A DNA stretch of 64,000 bases from Umezawaea sp042738955 (GCF_042738955.1 NZ_JBHYHC010000008.1:1-64000), one strand, 5' to 3'; shown: positions 49,740 to 58,096, counted from the first letter of the stretch. Program-made: numbers and translations. The notes: generated from the sequence alone by a model not told the origin.

Positions 49740-50788
49740 CCGACAGGCTCATCCTCGGCATCGAGAGCTCGTGCGACGAGACCGGTGTCGGCATCGTCCG
49801 ACTGGGCCCGGACGGGGCCGTGGAACTGCTGTCCGACGAGGTCGCGTCCAGCGTCGAGCAGCACGCCAGGTTCGGCGGCGTCGTCCCCGAGGTCGCCAGC
49901 CGCGCCCACCTGGAGGCCATGGTCCCGACCATGCGCCGCTCGCTGGAGATCGCGGGCGTCGGCCTGTCCGACATCGACTCCATCGCCGTCACCGCCGGTC
50001 CCGGCCTCGCGGGCGCGCTGCTGGTCGGCGTCTCGGCCGCCAAGGCGTACGCGGCGGCGCTCGGCAAGCCGCTCTACGGCGTGAACCACCTCGCGGGCCA
50101 CGTCGCCGCGGACACCCTCCAGCACGGCCCGCTGCCCGAGCGGTGCCTCGCGCTGCTGGTCAGCGGCGGCCACTCCCAGCTCCTGCTGGTCGAGGGCCTG
50201 GCGCACAAGATCACCGAGCTGGGCTCGACGGTCGACGACGCGGCGGGCGAGGCCTACGACAAGGTCGCCCGGCTGCTCGACCTGCCGTACCCCGGCGGCC
50301 CGCCGATCGACAAGCTCGCCAAGACCGGCAACGGCTGCGCCATCGCGTTCCCGCGCGGCCTCACCGGACCCCGCGACGCCCGCTACGACTTCTCGTTCTC
50401 CGGGCTGAAGACGTCCGTGGCCCGCTGGGTCGAGAAGGCCGAGCGCGCGGGCGAGGAGATCCCGCTCGCCGACGTGGCCGCGTCGTTCCAGGAGGCCGTC
50501 GCCGACGTCCTCACGATGAAGGCCATCCGGGCGTGCCAGGACCTGGACATCGACACGCTCGTCATCGCGGGCGGCGTGGCCGCGAACTCCCGCATCTCCG
50601 GCCTCGCGGCCGAGCGCTGCGCGGAGGCGGGCATCCACCTGCGCGTGCCGCGCCCGAAGCTGTGCGGCGACAACGGGGCGATGATCGCCGCCATCGGCGC
50701 CCACCTCGTGGCGGCGGGCGCGAAGCCGTCGCCGATCGACCTGTCCACGACTCCGGGCCTGCCGGTGAGCACGATCCAGGTGTTCTGA
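49736..50788 (+). CDS. tsaD: tRNA N6-threonylcarbamoyltransferase TsaD
   Basis: 350 residues, the catalytic subunit that transfers threonylcarbamoyl to A37. ILGIESSCDETGVGIV, the metal site GVNHLAGH (His118, His122), LLVSGGHSQLLLV, GSTVDDAAGEAYDKVARLL and AGGVAANSRI are all present. GTG 49736 shares GTGA with the rimI stop. Mycobacterial order tsaB-rimI-tsaD-groES is kept. Confidence 0.97.
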   Translation: MTDRLILGIESSCDETGVGIVRLGPDGAVELLSDEVASSVEQHARFGGVVPEVASRAHLEAMVPTMRRSLEIAGVGLSDIDSIAVTAGPGLAGALLVGVSAAKAYAAALGKPLYGVNHLAGHVAADTLQHGPLPERCLALLVSGGHSQLLLVEGLAHKITELGSTVDDAAGEAYDKVARLLDLPYPGGPPIDKLAKTGNGCAIAFPRGLTGPRDARYDFSFSGLKTSVARWVEKAERAGEEIPLADVAASFQEAVADVLTMKAIRACQDLDIDTLVIAGGVAANSRISGLAAERCAEAGIHLRVPRPKLCGDNGAMIAAIGAHLVAAGAKPSPIDLSTTPGLPVSTIQVF

Positions 50789-50885
50789 GACGGCGTGTCC
50801 CGGCGCACAGGCCACCCCTTCGGCGCAGCGCTGGGGCGTTCCGGGGCTTCCCCCGAACAGTCGAGCCCGCCCCTCCGTTGAAGCG

Positions 50886-50912
50886 TTGGCACTCAAGTGG
50901 GTAGAGTGCTAA
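50886..50912. promoter_or_regulatory. CIRCE operator (HrcA site) upstream of groES
   Basis: TTGGCACTC, nine bases, GAGTGCTAA: one base away from the CIRCE consensus TTAGCACTC-N9-GAGTGCTAA. It lies 97 bases before groES, so HrcA repression of groES-groEL is expected. Confidence 0.93.
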
Positions 50913-51009
50913 TCACACGGCGCCAGTACCGCCCCGACCCCCGCGACGGCGGGGTGGCAGGTGCCGTACCCACCTGCCAACGCTTTCAATGACCGTGGAG
51001 GTCAGCCCG

Positions 51010-51303
51010 GTGAGCGTGAACATCAAGCCGCTCGAGGACAAGATCGTCGTCCAGGCCAGCGAGGCCGAGACCACGACCGCTTCCGGCCTCGTGATCCCGG
51101 ACACCGCGAAGGAGAAGCCCCAGGAGGGCAAGGTCATCGCGGTCGGCCTGGGCCGAATCGACGACAAGGGCAACCGCGTCCCCGTGGACGTGGCTGTCGG
51201 CGACGTCGTCATCTACTCGAAGTACGGCGGCACCGAGGTCAAGTACAACGGCGAGGAGTACCTCATCCTCTCTGCCCGCGACGTGCTGGCCGTCATCAAC
51301 TAG
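51010..51303 (+). CDS. groES: Co-chaperonin GroES
   Basis: 97 residues, the lid of the GroEL folding chamber. VNIKPLEDKIVVQASEAETTT starts the domain (split here by the mobile loop TTASGLVIPD); EGKVIAVGLGRID and GDVVIYSKYGGTEVKYNGEEY are canonical. GTG 51010 follows GGAGG by eight bases; an in-frame ATG at 50989 contains the ribosome site and is rejected. Confidence 0.97.
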   Translation: MSVNIKPLEDKIVVQASEAETTTASGLVIPDTAKEKPQEGKVIAVGLGRIDDKGNRVPVDVAVGDVVIYSKYGGTEVKYNGEEYLILSARDVLAVIN

Positions 51304-51323
51304 TCGTTCGGCTGACACGCAAG

Positions 51324-51358
51324 CGCCCCGGCGACCCCACACCGGGGCTACCGGGGCG
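51324..51358 (+). terminator. Hairpin between groES and groEL1
   Basis: CGCCCCGG (51324-51331) pairs with CCGGGGCG (51351-51358), with an inner CCCC/GGGG stem, then GTTTC. It begins 20 bases after the groES stop and could make groEL1 a partial read-through product. Confidence 0.65.
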
Positions 51359-51381
51359 TTTCGCACAAGAGAGGCTAGGCA

Positions 51382-53001
51382 ATGCCCAAGCAGATCAGCT
51401 TCGACGAGGACGCTCGTCGGGCACTCGAGCGCGGCGTGAACAAGCTGGCCGACACGGTCAAGGTCACCCTTGGACCGGCTGGCCGCCACGTCGTCCTCGA
51501 CAAGAAGTTCGGTGGCCCCACGGTCACCAACGACGGTGTCACCATCGCTCGCGAGATCGAGCTGGACGACCCGTTCGAGAACCTGGGCGCGCAGCTGGCG
51601 AAGGCCGTCGCGACCAAGACCAACGACGTCGCCGGTGACGGCACGACGACCGCCACGGTGCTCGCGCAGGCCATGGTGCGCGTCGGTCTCCGCAACGTCG
51701 CCGCGGGCGCGAACCCGACCGCGCTCGGCCTCGGCATCCAGGCCGCCGCCGACGCCGTCGTGGACGCGCTCAAGGCGAAGGCCACCCCGGTGAAGGGCCG
51801 CGAGAACATCGCGCAGGTCGGCACCGTGTCCTCGCGCGACGAGTCCATCGGCGCCCTCCTCGGTGAAGCCATCGAGAAGGTCGGCGAGGACGGTGTGATC
51901 ACCGTCGAGGAGTCCTCGACGATGCTCACCGAGCTGCAGATCACCGAGGGCGTCCAGTTCGACAAGGGCTACATCTCGGCGCACTTCGCCACGGACCTCG
52001 AGGCCCAGGAAGCGGTCTTCGAGGACGCCCTCATCCTGCTGCACCGCGAGAAGATCTCGGCGCTCGCCGACTTCCTGCCGCTGCTGGAGAAGGTCGCCGA
52101 GTCCGGCAAGTCGCTCGTCGTGATCGCCGAGGACGTCGAGGGCGAGGCGCTGTCCACCCTGGTGGTCAACGCCCTGCGCAAGACGCTCCGCGTCGTCGCC
52201 GTGAAGGCGCCGTTCTTCGGCGACCGCCGCAAGGCGTTCCTGGACGACCTCGCGGTCGTCACCGGCGGCCAGGTCATCGCCGCCGAGGTGGGCCTGAAGC
52301 TGTCCGAGGTCGGCCTCGACGTGCTGGGCTCCGCCCGCCGCATCGTGGTGTCCAAGGACAACACGACCATCGTCGACGGTGGCGGCTCCAAGGCCGACAT
52401 CGCCGGTCGCGCGGAGCAGTTGCGCCGCGAGATCGAGGCGACGGACTCCGACTGGGACCGCGAGAAGCTCCAGGAGCGCCTCGCGAAGCTCTCCGGCGGC
52501 ATCGCCGTGATCAAGGTCGGCGCCGCCACCGAGACCGAGCTGAAGGAGCGGAAGCACCGCATCGAGGACGCGGTCGCCGCCACCAAGGCAGCGGTCGAGG
52601 AGGGCATCGTCCCCGGCGGCGGCTCCGCACTGGTGCACGCCGCGAAGGTCCTCGACGGCGGCCTCGACCGCACGGGCGACGAGGCGACCGGTGTCGCGAT
52701 CGTCCGCGAGGCCCTCTCGTCGGCGCTGTTCTGGATCTCCACGAACGCGGGCCTCGAAGGCGCGGTCGTGGTGAACAAGGTCCGCGAAGGCGACTGGGGC
52801 TTCGGCTTCAACGCCGCCACGCTGGTCTACGGCGACCTCCTCGACTGGGGCATCATCGACCCGGTCAAGGTCACCCGCAGCGCGGTCACCAACGCGGCCT
52901 CCATCGCCCGCATGGTGCTCACCACGGAGAGCGCCATCGTGGAGAAGAAGGAACAGGAACCCGCGGCAGCCGCAGGCCACGGCCACGGACACGGCCACTA
53001 G
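51382..53001 (+). CDS. groEL1: Chaperonin GroEL1 with His-rich tail
   Basis: 539 residues, full 60 kDa chaperonin. Key parts: VKVTLGPAGRHVVLDKKFG, NDVAGDGTTTATVLAQAM (ATP site), VEEGIVPGGGSALVHAA, and apical domain GYISAHFATD. The tail is GHGHGHGHGH rather than the GGM repeats of the housekeeping GroEL, marking it as the GroEL1 (Cpn60.1) form found next to groES in actinobacteria; a second groEL is expected elsewhere. AGAGAGGCTAGG precedes the ATG. Confidence 0.96.
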   Translation: MPKQISFDEDARRALERGVNKLADTVKVTLGPAGRHVVLDKKFGGPTVTNDGVTIAREIELDDPFENLGAQLAKAVATKTNDVAGDGTTTATVLAQAMVRVGLRNVAAGANPTALGLGIQAAADAVVDALKAKATPVKGRENIAQVGTVSSRDESIGALLGEAIEKVGEDGVITVEESSTMLTELQITEGVQFDKGYISAHFATDLEAQEAVFEDALILLHREKISALADFLPLLEKVAESGKSLVVIAEDVEGEALSTLVVNALRKTLRVVAVKAPFFGDRRKAFLDDLAVVTGGQVIAAEVGLKLSEVGLDVLGSARRIVVSKDNTTIVDGGGSKADIAGRAEQLRREIEATDSDWDREKLQERLAKLSGGIAVIKVGAATETELKERKHRIEDAVAATKAAVEEGIVPGGGSALVHAAKVLDGGLDRTGDEATGVAIVREALSSALFWISTNAGLEGAVVVNKVREGDWGFGFNAATLVYGDLLDWGIIDPVKVTRSAVTNAASIARMVLTTESAIVEKKEQEPAAAAGHGHGHGH

Positions 53002-53019
53002 CTCCACCAGCACGCGACA

Positions 53020-53053
53020 AAAGGGGCGGCACCTTCACCGGTGCCGCCCCTTT
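53020..53053 (+). terminator. Terminator after groEL1
   Basis: AAAGGGGCGGCACC (53020-53033) pairs with GGTGCCGCCCCTTT (53040-53053), six-base loop, 18 bases after the stop. Confidence 0.9.
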
Positions 53054-53286
53054 CGCATGCCCACGCCTTCCACACCCCCGAGCCGCCCACCTCCCGAGTC
53101 GCGCGCTGCCAGGGCCGCGCCGCCGGGCCGTGCGCCGCCGAACCGCGCCGACTCGGACCGCGCGCCGCCAGAGCCGCGCCCACCTGAGCTCGTGCCGGAC
53201 TGGGCTTGTTCTGGCAGGCCGATCTAGTCCAGCCGTTCCAGGGCCCGCTTGCCTAGCCGAGTTGAGGCTGGCCTGCCCAGCTCCGC

Positions 53287-53447
53287 TCGTCGGGTCGCGT
53301 CTGTCTCGTCGGGACGTGACCGTCCTGTCCAGATGGCGGGTGATCGTGCGTCGGGTCCGTTTCGTCGATACGGGACCGTCTCGTCGAGACGGAGCCGTTC
53401 AAGCCAGGGGCGTTGGGTCGGGGGCGGTTCGTCGGTACGGGGGCGTG
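53287..53447. repeat. Degenerate TCGTCG-nnACG repeats in a long intergenic region
   Basis: The 558-base gap 53002-53559 holds the groEL1 terminator, a CG-rich low-complexity stretch (53075-53220) and at least four copies of a degenerate unit of the form TCGTCGnnACGnnnCCGT, near 53306, 53362, 53381 and 53429. Some copies are internally palindromic (CTCGTCGAGACGG). No convincing protein in any frame. Confidence 0.5.
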
Positions 53448-53559
53448 TCGACGGGGCGGGGGCGTTGTGTTGGGAGGGGAGGCTGGTGCTGTTGGGTGGT
53501 GGGGTTGGGCTGGGTGGGGGAGCTTGGTGCGTAACGGTGGGAGGGGTGAGGGGCAAGTC

Positions 53560-54132
53560 ATGGGTGTGAACAAACCGACCGACGCGTTGACCCGATCCGG
53601 CCCGCGGGTGCCGACTGAGGGGTTGCTCGCTGAGTTCGAGGCGGTTTACCGGGCCGAGGCCCAGCGGATCACGGCGTTCTTCGCGCGCCGCAGCAGCGAT
53701 CCGCAGACCGTCGCCGATCTCACGGCGGACACCTTCGTGGAGGCGATGACCTCGTTCGCCACGTTCGACCCGGCCAAGGGCACGGTTCGCGGATGGCTGT
53801 TCGCCATCGCGCGCCGCGTCTTCGCCCAGTCCCTGGAGAAGGCCACGCGGCGCGAGGACGCGGCGCGCAGACACGCCGGACGGCGGGTCCTCGACGTCGA
53901 CGAAGCGGACGAACTGGTCCGCCGCATCGACGCCGAACGAGCGGGCCAACCGCTCATGGACCGCCTGCGTGCCCTGCCGCCGCTGGACCAGACGGTGATC
54001 GAACTGGTCGACCTGGCGGGCCTCACCCCCAAGGAAGCGGCGACGGCGGTGGGGGTTTCCTCCGGTGCCCTGCGCATCCGGTTGTTCCGCGCCCGTGCCC
54101 GACTGCGCACAGAGGAGAAGCGTTATGGGTAG
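53560..54132 (+). CDS. ECF-type sigma factor
   Basis: 190 residues. Region 2: FEAVYRAEAQRITAFFARRS, ADLTADTFVEAMTSF and GTVRGWLFAIARRVFAQSLE. Region 4: LPPLDQTVIELVDLAGLTP, EAATAVGVSSGALRIRLFRA. ATG 53560 follows GAGGGGTGAGGGG; the longer frame upstream is repeat sequence. It overlaps the next gene by eight bases, the usual link between an ECF sigma factor and its regulator. Target promoters unknown. Confidence 0.88.
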   Translation: MGVNKPTDALTRSGPRVPTEGLLAEFEAVYRAEAQRITAFFARRSSDPQTVADLTADTFVEAMTSFATFDPAKGTVRGWLFAIARRVFAQSLEKATRREDAARRHAGRRVLDVDEADELVRRIDAERAGQPLMDRLRALPPLDQTVIELVDLAGLTPKEAATAVGVSSGALRIRLFRARARLRTEEKRYG

Positions 54133-54658
54133 TTTCGAGGAGAACCTGTGGTCCGACCTGGTCGACGAGCACGGTTCCGCGCTCGCCACGGCCGAGCGGA
54201 CGGTGCGGCCGGCCAAGCGGCGCGCGGTGCCGCTCACGCTCGGCGCGTTCGGGGTGGCCGCCGTGGCGGCGGTGGCGTTCACCGCCACCGGCGGGGTCGG
54301 CGCACCGCCCGCGTTCGCGGTGGAGGTCCAGTCCAACGGTGACGTGGAGGTGTCCTTCACCCAGGTAGCGGGCTTGGACGGCGCCAACGCCCGGCTCGCC
54401 GAGCTGGGGGTGCGGGCCAAGGCCGTCGTGACGGACCCCAACTGCGCGTCCACGGTCACGGGCGACACCTTCGTGATCGGTGGCGCGGGAGCCCCGACCG
54501 ACCTCGTGGGCAGCCGCTTCCTCATCCAGCCCAGCTCGATCCCCCAGGGCAGCACGCTGCTCCTGGTCGCCGAGCGGATCAACCCCGACCAGGTCGCCGT
54601 GACGACCGCCATGGTCGACGACCCGGCCCCCACCTGCGTCCTGCCGCAGAAGCGCTGA
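54125..54658 (+). CDS. Single-pass membrane protein, candidate partner of the ECF sigma factor
   Basis: 177 residues. A short cytoplasmic part (FEENLWSDLVDEHGSALATA), one membrane helix (VPLTLGAFGVAAVAAVAFTA) and an external domain of about 115 residues with Cys at DPNCASTV and PTCVLPQKR, which could pair. The 50-residue cytoplasmic part is short for an anti-sigma domain and has no HxxxCxxC zinc motif. Overlap with the sigma gene is the main reason to propose regulation. It could also be a surface protein co-expressed with it. Confidence 0.7.
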   Translation: MGSFEENLWSDLVDEHGSALATAERTVRPAKRRAVPLTLGAFGVAAVAAVAFTATGGVGAPPAFAVEVQSNGDVEVSFTQVAGLDGANARLAELGVRAKAVVTDPNCASTVTGDTFVIGGAGAPTDLVGSRFLIQPSSIPQGSTLLLVAERINPDQVAVTTAMVDDPAPTCVLPQKR

Positions 54659-54835
54659 CCGGCACCCGAGCCGACAGCACCGACCGGCGACCGCCGATCG
54701 ACAGTGCTGACCGGCTTCTGCTGGCGACAGCACGCTGACTAGTGCTCGCCGGCCGGTTTCCGCCGACCGAAGGCGTTGACCAGCTCCCGTTGACCGACTC
54801 GGCAAGAGGGCCCCTTGCCGAGCCCCGGACAGCGG

Positions 54836-54869
54836 AAAGGGCGGCCCCTCAGCAGAGGAACCGCCCCTT
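54836..54869. terminator. Hairpin between converging genes
   Basis: AAAGGGCGG pairs with CCGCCCCTT (54861-54869) with one mismatch, inner CCCCT/AGG. It lies in the 293-base gap before whiB; the remainder of that gap has GACCGGC-type short repeats and a small GGCAAG/CTTGCC hairpin (54801-54819), no gene. Confidence 0.45.
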
Positions 54870-54951
54870 CACCACCGAGTCGCGCACTCCGCGCCCGGTC
54901 GGCTCCCTCGACACGCCGACCGCGCCCGGAGCACCCGCCCCGCCGTCCCGC

Positions 54952-55248
54952 TCAGGTCAACGCCAGCTGCCGCTTCCGCGACTTGATGATGTTGTCCCGT
55001 TCCGACTCCGACAGCCCGCCCCAGATCCCGTACGGCTCTTGCACCGCCAGGGCGTGTCGTCGGCACATCTCCAGCACGGGGCAGGCGAGGCAGACCGCCT
55101 TGGCCCGTGCTTCCCTCCGGGCCCGTGCGGGCCCGCGTTCCCCGTCCGGGTGGAAGAAGAACGCGCTGTCCATCCCGCGACAAGACCCGGTCATCTGCCA
55201 GTCCCACACGTCGGCGTTGGGTCCGGGGAGCCTTCGGGTGTCCGCCAT
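54952..55248 (-). CDS. WhiB-family iron-sulfur regulator (WhiB3/WhiD type)
   Basis: 98 residues. The start MADTRRLPGPNADVWDWQ and FFFHPDGERGPARARREARA are the WhiB3/WhiD signature. Cys23, Cys53, Cys56 and Cys62 ligate a [4Fe-4S] cluster; GIWGG (74-78) is the sigma-contact turn and KSRKRQ the basic DNA tail. WhiB proteins act with the primary sigma factor; WhiD works in spore maturation and WhiB3 in redox response. ATG 55248 follows AAGGAGG; the longer frame is unlike the family. Position near groEL1, sigD and bldM matches whiB3 and whiD loci. Confidence 0.93.
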   Translation of the reverse strand: MADTRRLPGPNADVWDWQMTGSCRGMDSAFFFHPDGERGPARARREARAKAVCLACPVLEMCRRHALAVQEPYGIWGGLSESERDNIIKSRKRQLALT

Positions 55249-55373
55249 GTCGAGACCGCCTCCTTGGCCCACTGCTGTGGACTGCTCCATTCGGCTTAAT
55301 GTTGATCCACCGTAGAACCGCGCCAAAACTTGTTCAAGGGGTCGAGCACCAGAAAGCCGGTTATTCAGCCGAT

Positions 55374-55404
55374 GGGTGATCGCCCGGTGCTCGGGCACTC
55401 ACCC
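55374..55404. promoter_or_regulatory. Hairpin/dyad between whiB and the MerR-like gene
   Basis: GGGTGATCGCCCG (55374-55386) and CGGGCACTCACCC (55392-55404) pair at 11 of 13 positions around GTGCT. It is in the 200-base divergent promoter region and contains GGGTGA/TCACCC half sites. It may be an operator. Confidence 0.4.
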
Positions 55405-55449
55405 GCCGGAGTTGCCGCGAGGGCTCCGTGACCGGACGATGACCGCGTG

Positions 55450-56466
55450 ATGACGCATCCGGAACATCCCGCCGCGCCGACCGGCGGTGAGCCGGAATCC
55501 GGCGCTGCGGAAGAGGATCCGGTCGATCGGCTGGTGTTGTCGGTGGCCGCGGTCGCCCGTCGGCTCGGGGTGGCTCCGGCGACTCTCCGGACGTGGGACC
55601 GCCGTTACGGCCTCGGACCCAGTGATCACACGACCGGGCGACACCGGAAGTACGCGCCGGGTGACATCGCCCGCTTGGAGTTGATGCAGCGGGCCCTGCT
55701 GCGGGGGGCGTCGTCGGCGGAGGCCGCCAAGTACGCGCTCGCCGAGCGGGTGCCCGCGCCCCGGTCGACGTCGTCGGTCGCGGAGGCCCCGGAACCGGTG
55801 TTGACCGGTGGCGAGGTCGGGGCGGGCAGCGGTGGTCGCGGGCTGCGGATGCCGGGGGCGGGCCGTCGCGCGCGGGGTCTCGGCCGGGCGGTGCTGGCGA
55901 TGGACTCCGCCGCCGCGCAGCAGATCCTGGCCGACTCGCTCGGCGAGGACGGCGTGATCACCACGTGGGACGAGGTGGTGCGGCCGCTGCTCGGCGCGAT
56001 GGCCGCGCGGTGGGAGCACTCGGGCGCGGGCGTCGAGGTGTCGCACCTCCTGAACGAGTGCGTGCTCGCCGCGATGATCCGCGTGACGCCCGTGGTGACC
56101 ACTCCCCGCAACCACCGCCCGGTGCTGCTGGCGTGCATGCCGGACGAGCGCCACAACATCCCGCTGTACCCGTTGGCGGCGGTCCTGTCGCAGCGCGGGG
56201 TGGGGATTCGTCAGCTCGGCGCGGCGCTGCCCGCCGAGGCGCTGCGGTCCGCCGTGCGGCGCGTCGCGCCCGCCGCCGTGGTGCTCTGGGCGCAGCTGCC
56301 GCGCTACGCCGATCCGGGGGCGCTCGCGGCGTTGCCACGAACGAGGCAGCGGACTCGCCTGTTCGTGGGCGGCCCCGGCTGGGAACGGGGTGTCGTCCCG
56401 TCCACGGCCGAGCGGATCGATGACCTGGGCACGGCGGCCGCCGTGATCGAGCAGGCGGTCTGCTGA
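55450..56466 (+). CDS. MerR-family regulator with B12-binding-like domain
   Basis: 338 residues. MerR helix-turn-helix at about 30-95 (LSVAAVARRLGVAPATLRTW, DRRYGLGP, HRKYAPGDIARLELMQ). The C-terminal half resembles the CarH/LitR cobalamin module: four-helix part with RWEHSGAGVEVSHLLNE and a Rossmann-like part with MPDERHNIPLYPLAAVLSQR. The lower-ligand His is kept (His235) but Glu/Gly positions of W-x9-EH and ExHxxG are changed, so cobalamin binding is doubtful. GTG 55447 is an alternative start. Divergent from whiB. Confidence 0.85.
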   Translation: MTHPEHPAAPTGGEPESGAAEEDPVDRLVLSVAAVARRLGVAPATLRTWDRRYGLGPSDHTTGRHRKYAPGDIARLELMQRALLRGASSAEAAKYALAERVPAPRSTSSVAEAPEPVLTGGEVGAGSGGRGLRMPGAGRRARGLGRAVLAMDSAAAQQILADSLGEDGVITTWDEVVRPLLGAMAARWEHSGAGVEVSHLLNECVLAAMIRVTPVVTTPRNHRPVLLACMPDERHNIPLYPLAAVLSQRGVGIRQLGAALPAEALRSAVRRVAPAAVVLWAQLPRYADPGALAALPRTRQRTRLFVGGPGWERGVVPSTAERIDDLGTAAAVIEQAVC

Positions 56467-56497
56467 CTGAGTCGTCGGAACCCGGCACGATGTAACC

Positions 56498-57391
56498 GTG
56501 GACGACCAGTTGAGACGCGCGGCGTTCGGGGACTGCCCGGAGACACCCGTCTGGAGCACCCTCGCGGAGGGGTCCGCGAGGGACCGCTGGCTGGCCGCGG
56601 TGGTCCTCGGGGGCCAGGGCCACTACGCCGCCGCGGCCACGGCCTTGGGCGGGCTGCTGGGCGACCGGGACCGCGTCGTCGCCTCGTTGGCCGCCTCCAC
56701 GCTCGCCTCGCACCGCCGCCAGTTGGGCGGTCACGCCGTCGCGCGCGGCCTCGACGCCCGTGCGCTGGCGACCGCGCCGACGTCCGGCCCGGCCGACCCC
56801 GACGGGGTGGATGTCGCGGGCGCCCGCGCGGACGCCCTGCTCGGGCTCGCGGCGGACGCCATCGGCGCTGGTAGGACGCGTGAGGCGCGGCTGCTGCACG
56901 CCAGGGTGGAGCCCACGTGCTGGCGGACCGAGGTGCGCCACGGGTGGGTGGCGGCGGAGATCGAACTAGCGGAGGGTCACGCGGACCGGGCCGTCGCGCC
57001 CGCCGAGGCCGCCGCGAGGACCGCCCGCGAGGCGGGGGCCGTGCGCCACGCGCTGAAGTCCGACCTCGTTCTGGGGACGTCGTTGGTCGTGTGGGGGACC
57101 GCCGACGGGGTGGCTCGCGGGGTTGAGCTACTCGAGTGTGACCTAACTCACATTACCAAACGAGACCTGTGGTCGTTGATCTGGCCGACGGCATTCGTGC
57201 TCGTCGAGCATGACCCATCTGCGGCGGGTAATCCTCCCGTACGGGCTACCGAGGCTCTGAGCTGCGTGTTACGCCGAGCTGATCCGATCGGGCGGCGGTT
57301 GGCCCTCGACTCGCCCTGGGTGCCGACGGCGCTGCTCCGTTCCGGGGAACCCCCGAACGCAGACCCCTGGTCGAAGTTCTTGACGGATTAA
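56498..57391 (+). CDS. Conserved hypothetical helical-repeat protein (Rv3415c-like)
   Basis: 297 residues from GTG 56498. Starts LRRAAFGDCPETPVWSTLAE. Ala-rich helical pairs (LAAVVLGGQGHYAAAATALG, AEIELAEGHADRAVAPAEAA) suggest TPR-like repeats. Its place between whiB3 and sigD resembles Rv3415c in mycobacteria. No catalytic motif. A TAACTCACATTACC stretch at 57144-57160 is lower in GC than its surroundings. Function unknown. Confidence 0.8.
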   Translation: MDDQLRRAAFGDCPETPVWSTLAEGSARDRWLAAVVLGGQGHYAAAATALGGLLGDRDRVVASLAASTLASHRRQLGGHAVARGLDARALATAPTSGPADPDGVDVAGARADALLGLAADAIGAGRTREARLLHARVEPTCWRTEVRHGWVAAEIELAEGHADRAVAPAEAAARTAREAGAVRHALKSDLVLGTSLVVWGTADGVARGVELLECDLTHITKRDLWSLIWPTAFVLVEHDPSAAGNPPVRATEALSCVLRRADPIGRRLALDSPWVPTALLRSGEPPNADPWSKFLTD

Positions 57392-57471
57392 GCACCGGAT
57401 CGTGTCAAGGTTGGGCCTCCAGCGTCCGATAGGGGAGATGAAACGTCACTCGGCTGCAGGAAGGAGTCCCC

Positions 57472-58068
57472 GTGACTACGGTCCTTATTTGCGACGACCG
57501 GCGCAGCGTGCGGGAGGGCCTCACCCGTGTCATGTCGGCCGTCCCCGGGGTTAGTCGCATTGATTGCGTAGCGCACGGTGACGAGTTGTTGGCTCGCTTT
57601 TCACGTCAGCCTGTCGACGTCGTGCTGGTAGGTACCCAGCGCGCCGTCCCGACCGGTGTCGAAGCAACCCGGCGGCTCGTCTCGGCCAACCCGCAGGCCA
57701 ACGTCATCGTGTTCGGTGCCCCGGACGACGCGGGCAGCATCGCCGCCGCGATCGCGGGTGGCGCCCGCGGTTACCTCCGCTGGGACGCTTCCCGTCCCGA
57801 GCTGGTGGCCGCGCTGGCCCACACCCTCGCGAGCACGTCGGTGCCTGCCCCTCGTCAGCCCTCGGATCCCGGTGTCCAGCTCACGGAGCGCGAGCTCCAG
57901 GTGCTGCGCGGCATGAGCCAGGGCAAGAGCAACGGTCAGATCGGGCGCGAGCTCTACCTGTCCGAGGACACCGTGAAGACCCACGCGCGGAGGTTGTTCC
58001 GCAAGCTGGGTGTCCGCGACCGCGCCCAGGCGGTCGCCCACGGCTTCCGCCGCGGTCTCGTGTCCTAG
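57472..58068 (+). CDS. bldM: BldM-like atypical response regulator
   Basis: 198 residues: receiver domain and LuxR-type helix-turn-helix. The output domain LTERELQVLRGMSQGKSNGQ, then GRELYLSEDTVKTHARRLFR is close to BldM of Streptomyces, as is the WhiD-BldM-sigma-guaB neighbourhood. The receiver keeps Asp8-Asp9 but has Gly54 (VVLVGTQRAVP) where BldM has the phosphorylatable-position Asp. BldM controls aerial development genes, alone or with WhiI. GGAAGGAG precedes GTG 57472. Confidence 0.9.
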   Translation: MTTVLICDDRRSVREGLTRVMSAVPGVSRIDCVAHGDELLARFSRQPVDVVLVGTQRAVPTGVEATRRLVSANPQANVIVFGAPDDAGSIAAAIAGGARGYLRWDASRPELVAALAHTLASTSVPAPRQPSDPGVQLTERELQVLRGMSQGKSNGQIGRELYLSEDTVKTHARRLFRKLGVRDRAQAVAHGFRRGLVS

Positions 58069-58096
58069 ATCACGACCCACGATCGCGGGTATCCTC

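Noticed and set aside
50789..50885. Extra small gene between tsaD and CIRCE
   Set aside because: No frame shows a convincing start, ribosome site or protein-like composition.
53224..54633. Minus-strand frame of 469 codons across the repeat region and ECF sigma gene
   Set aside because: Low-complexity Ser/Pro/Arg protein with no family features; the sigma factor and its partner on the plus strand explain the region.
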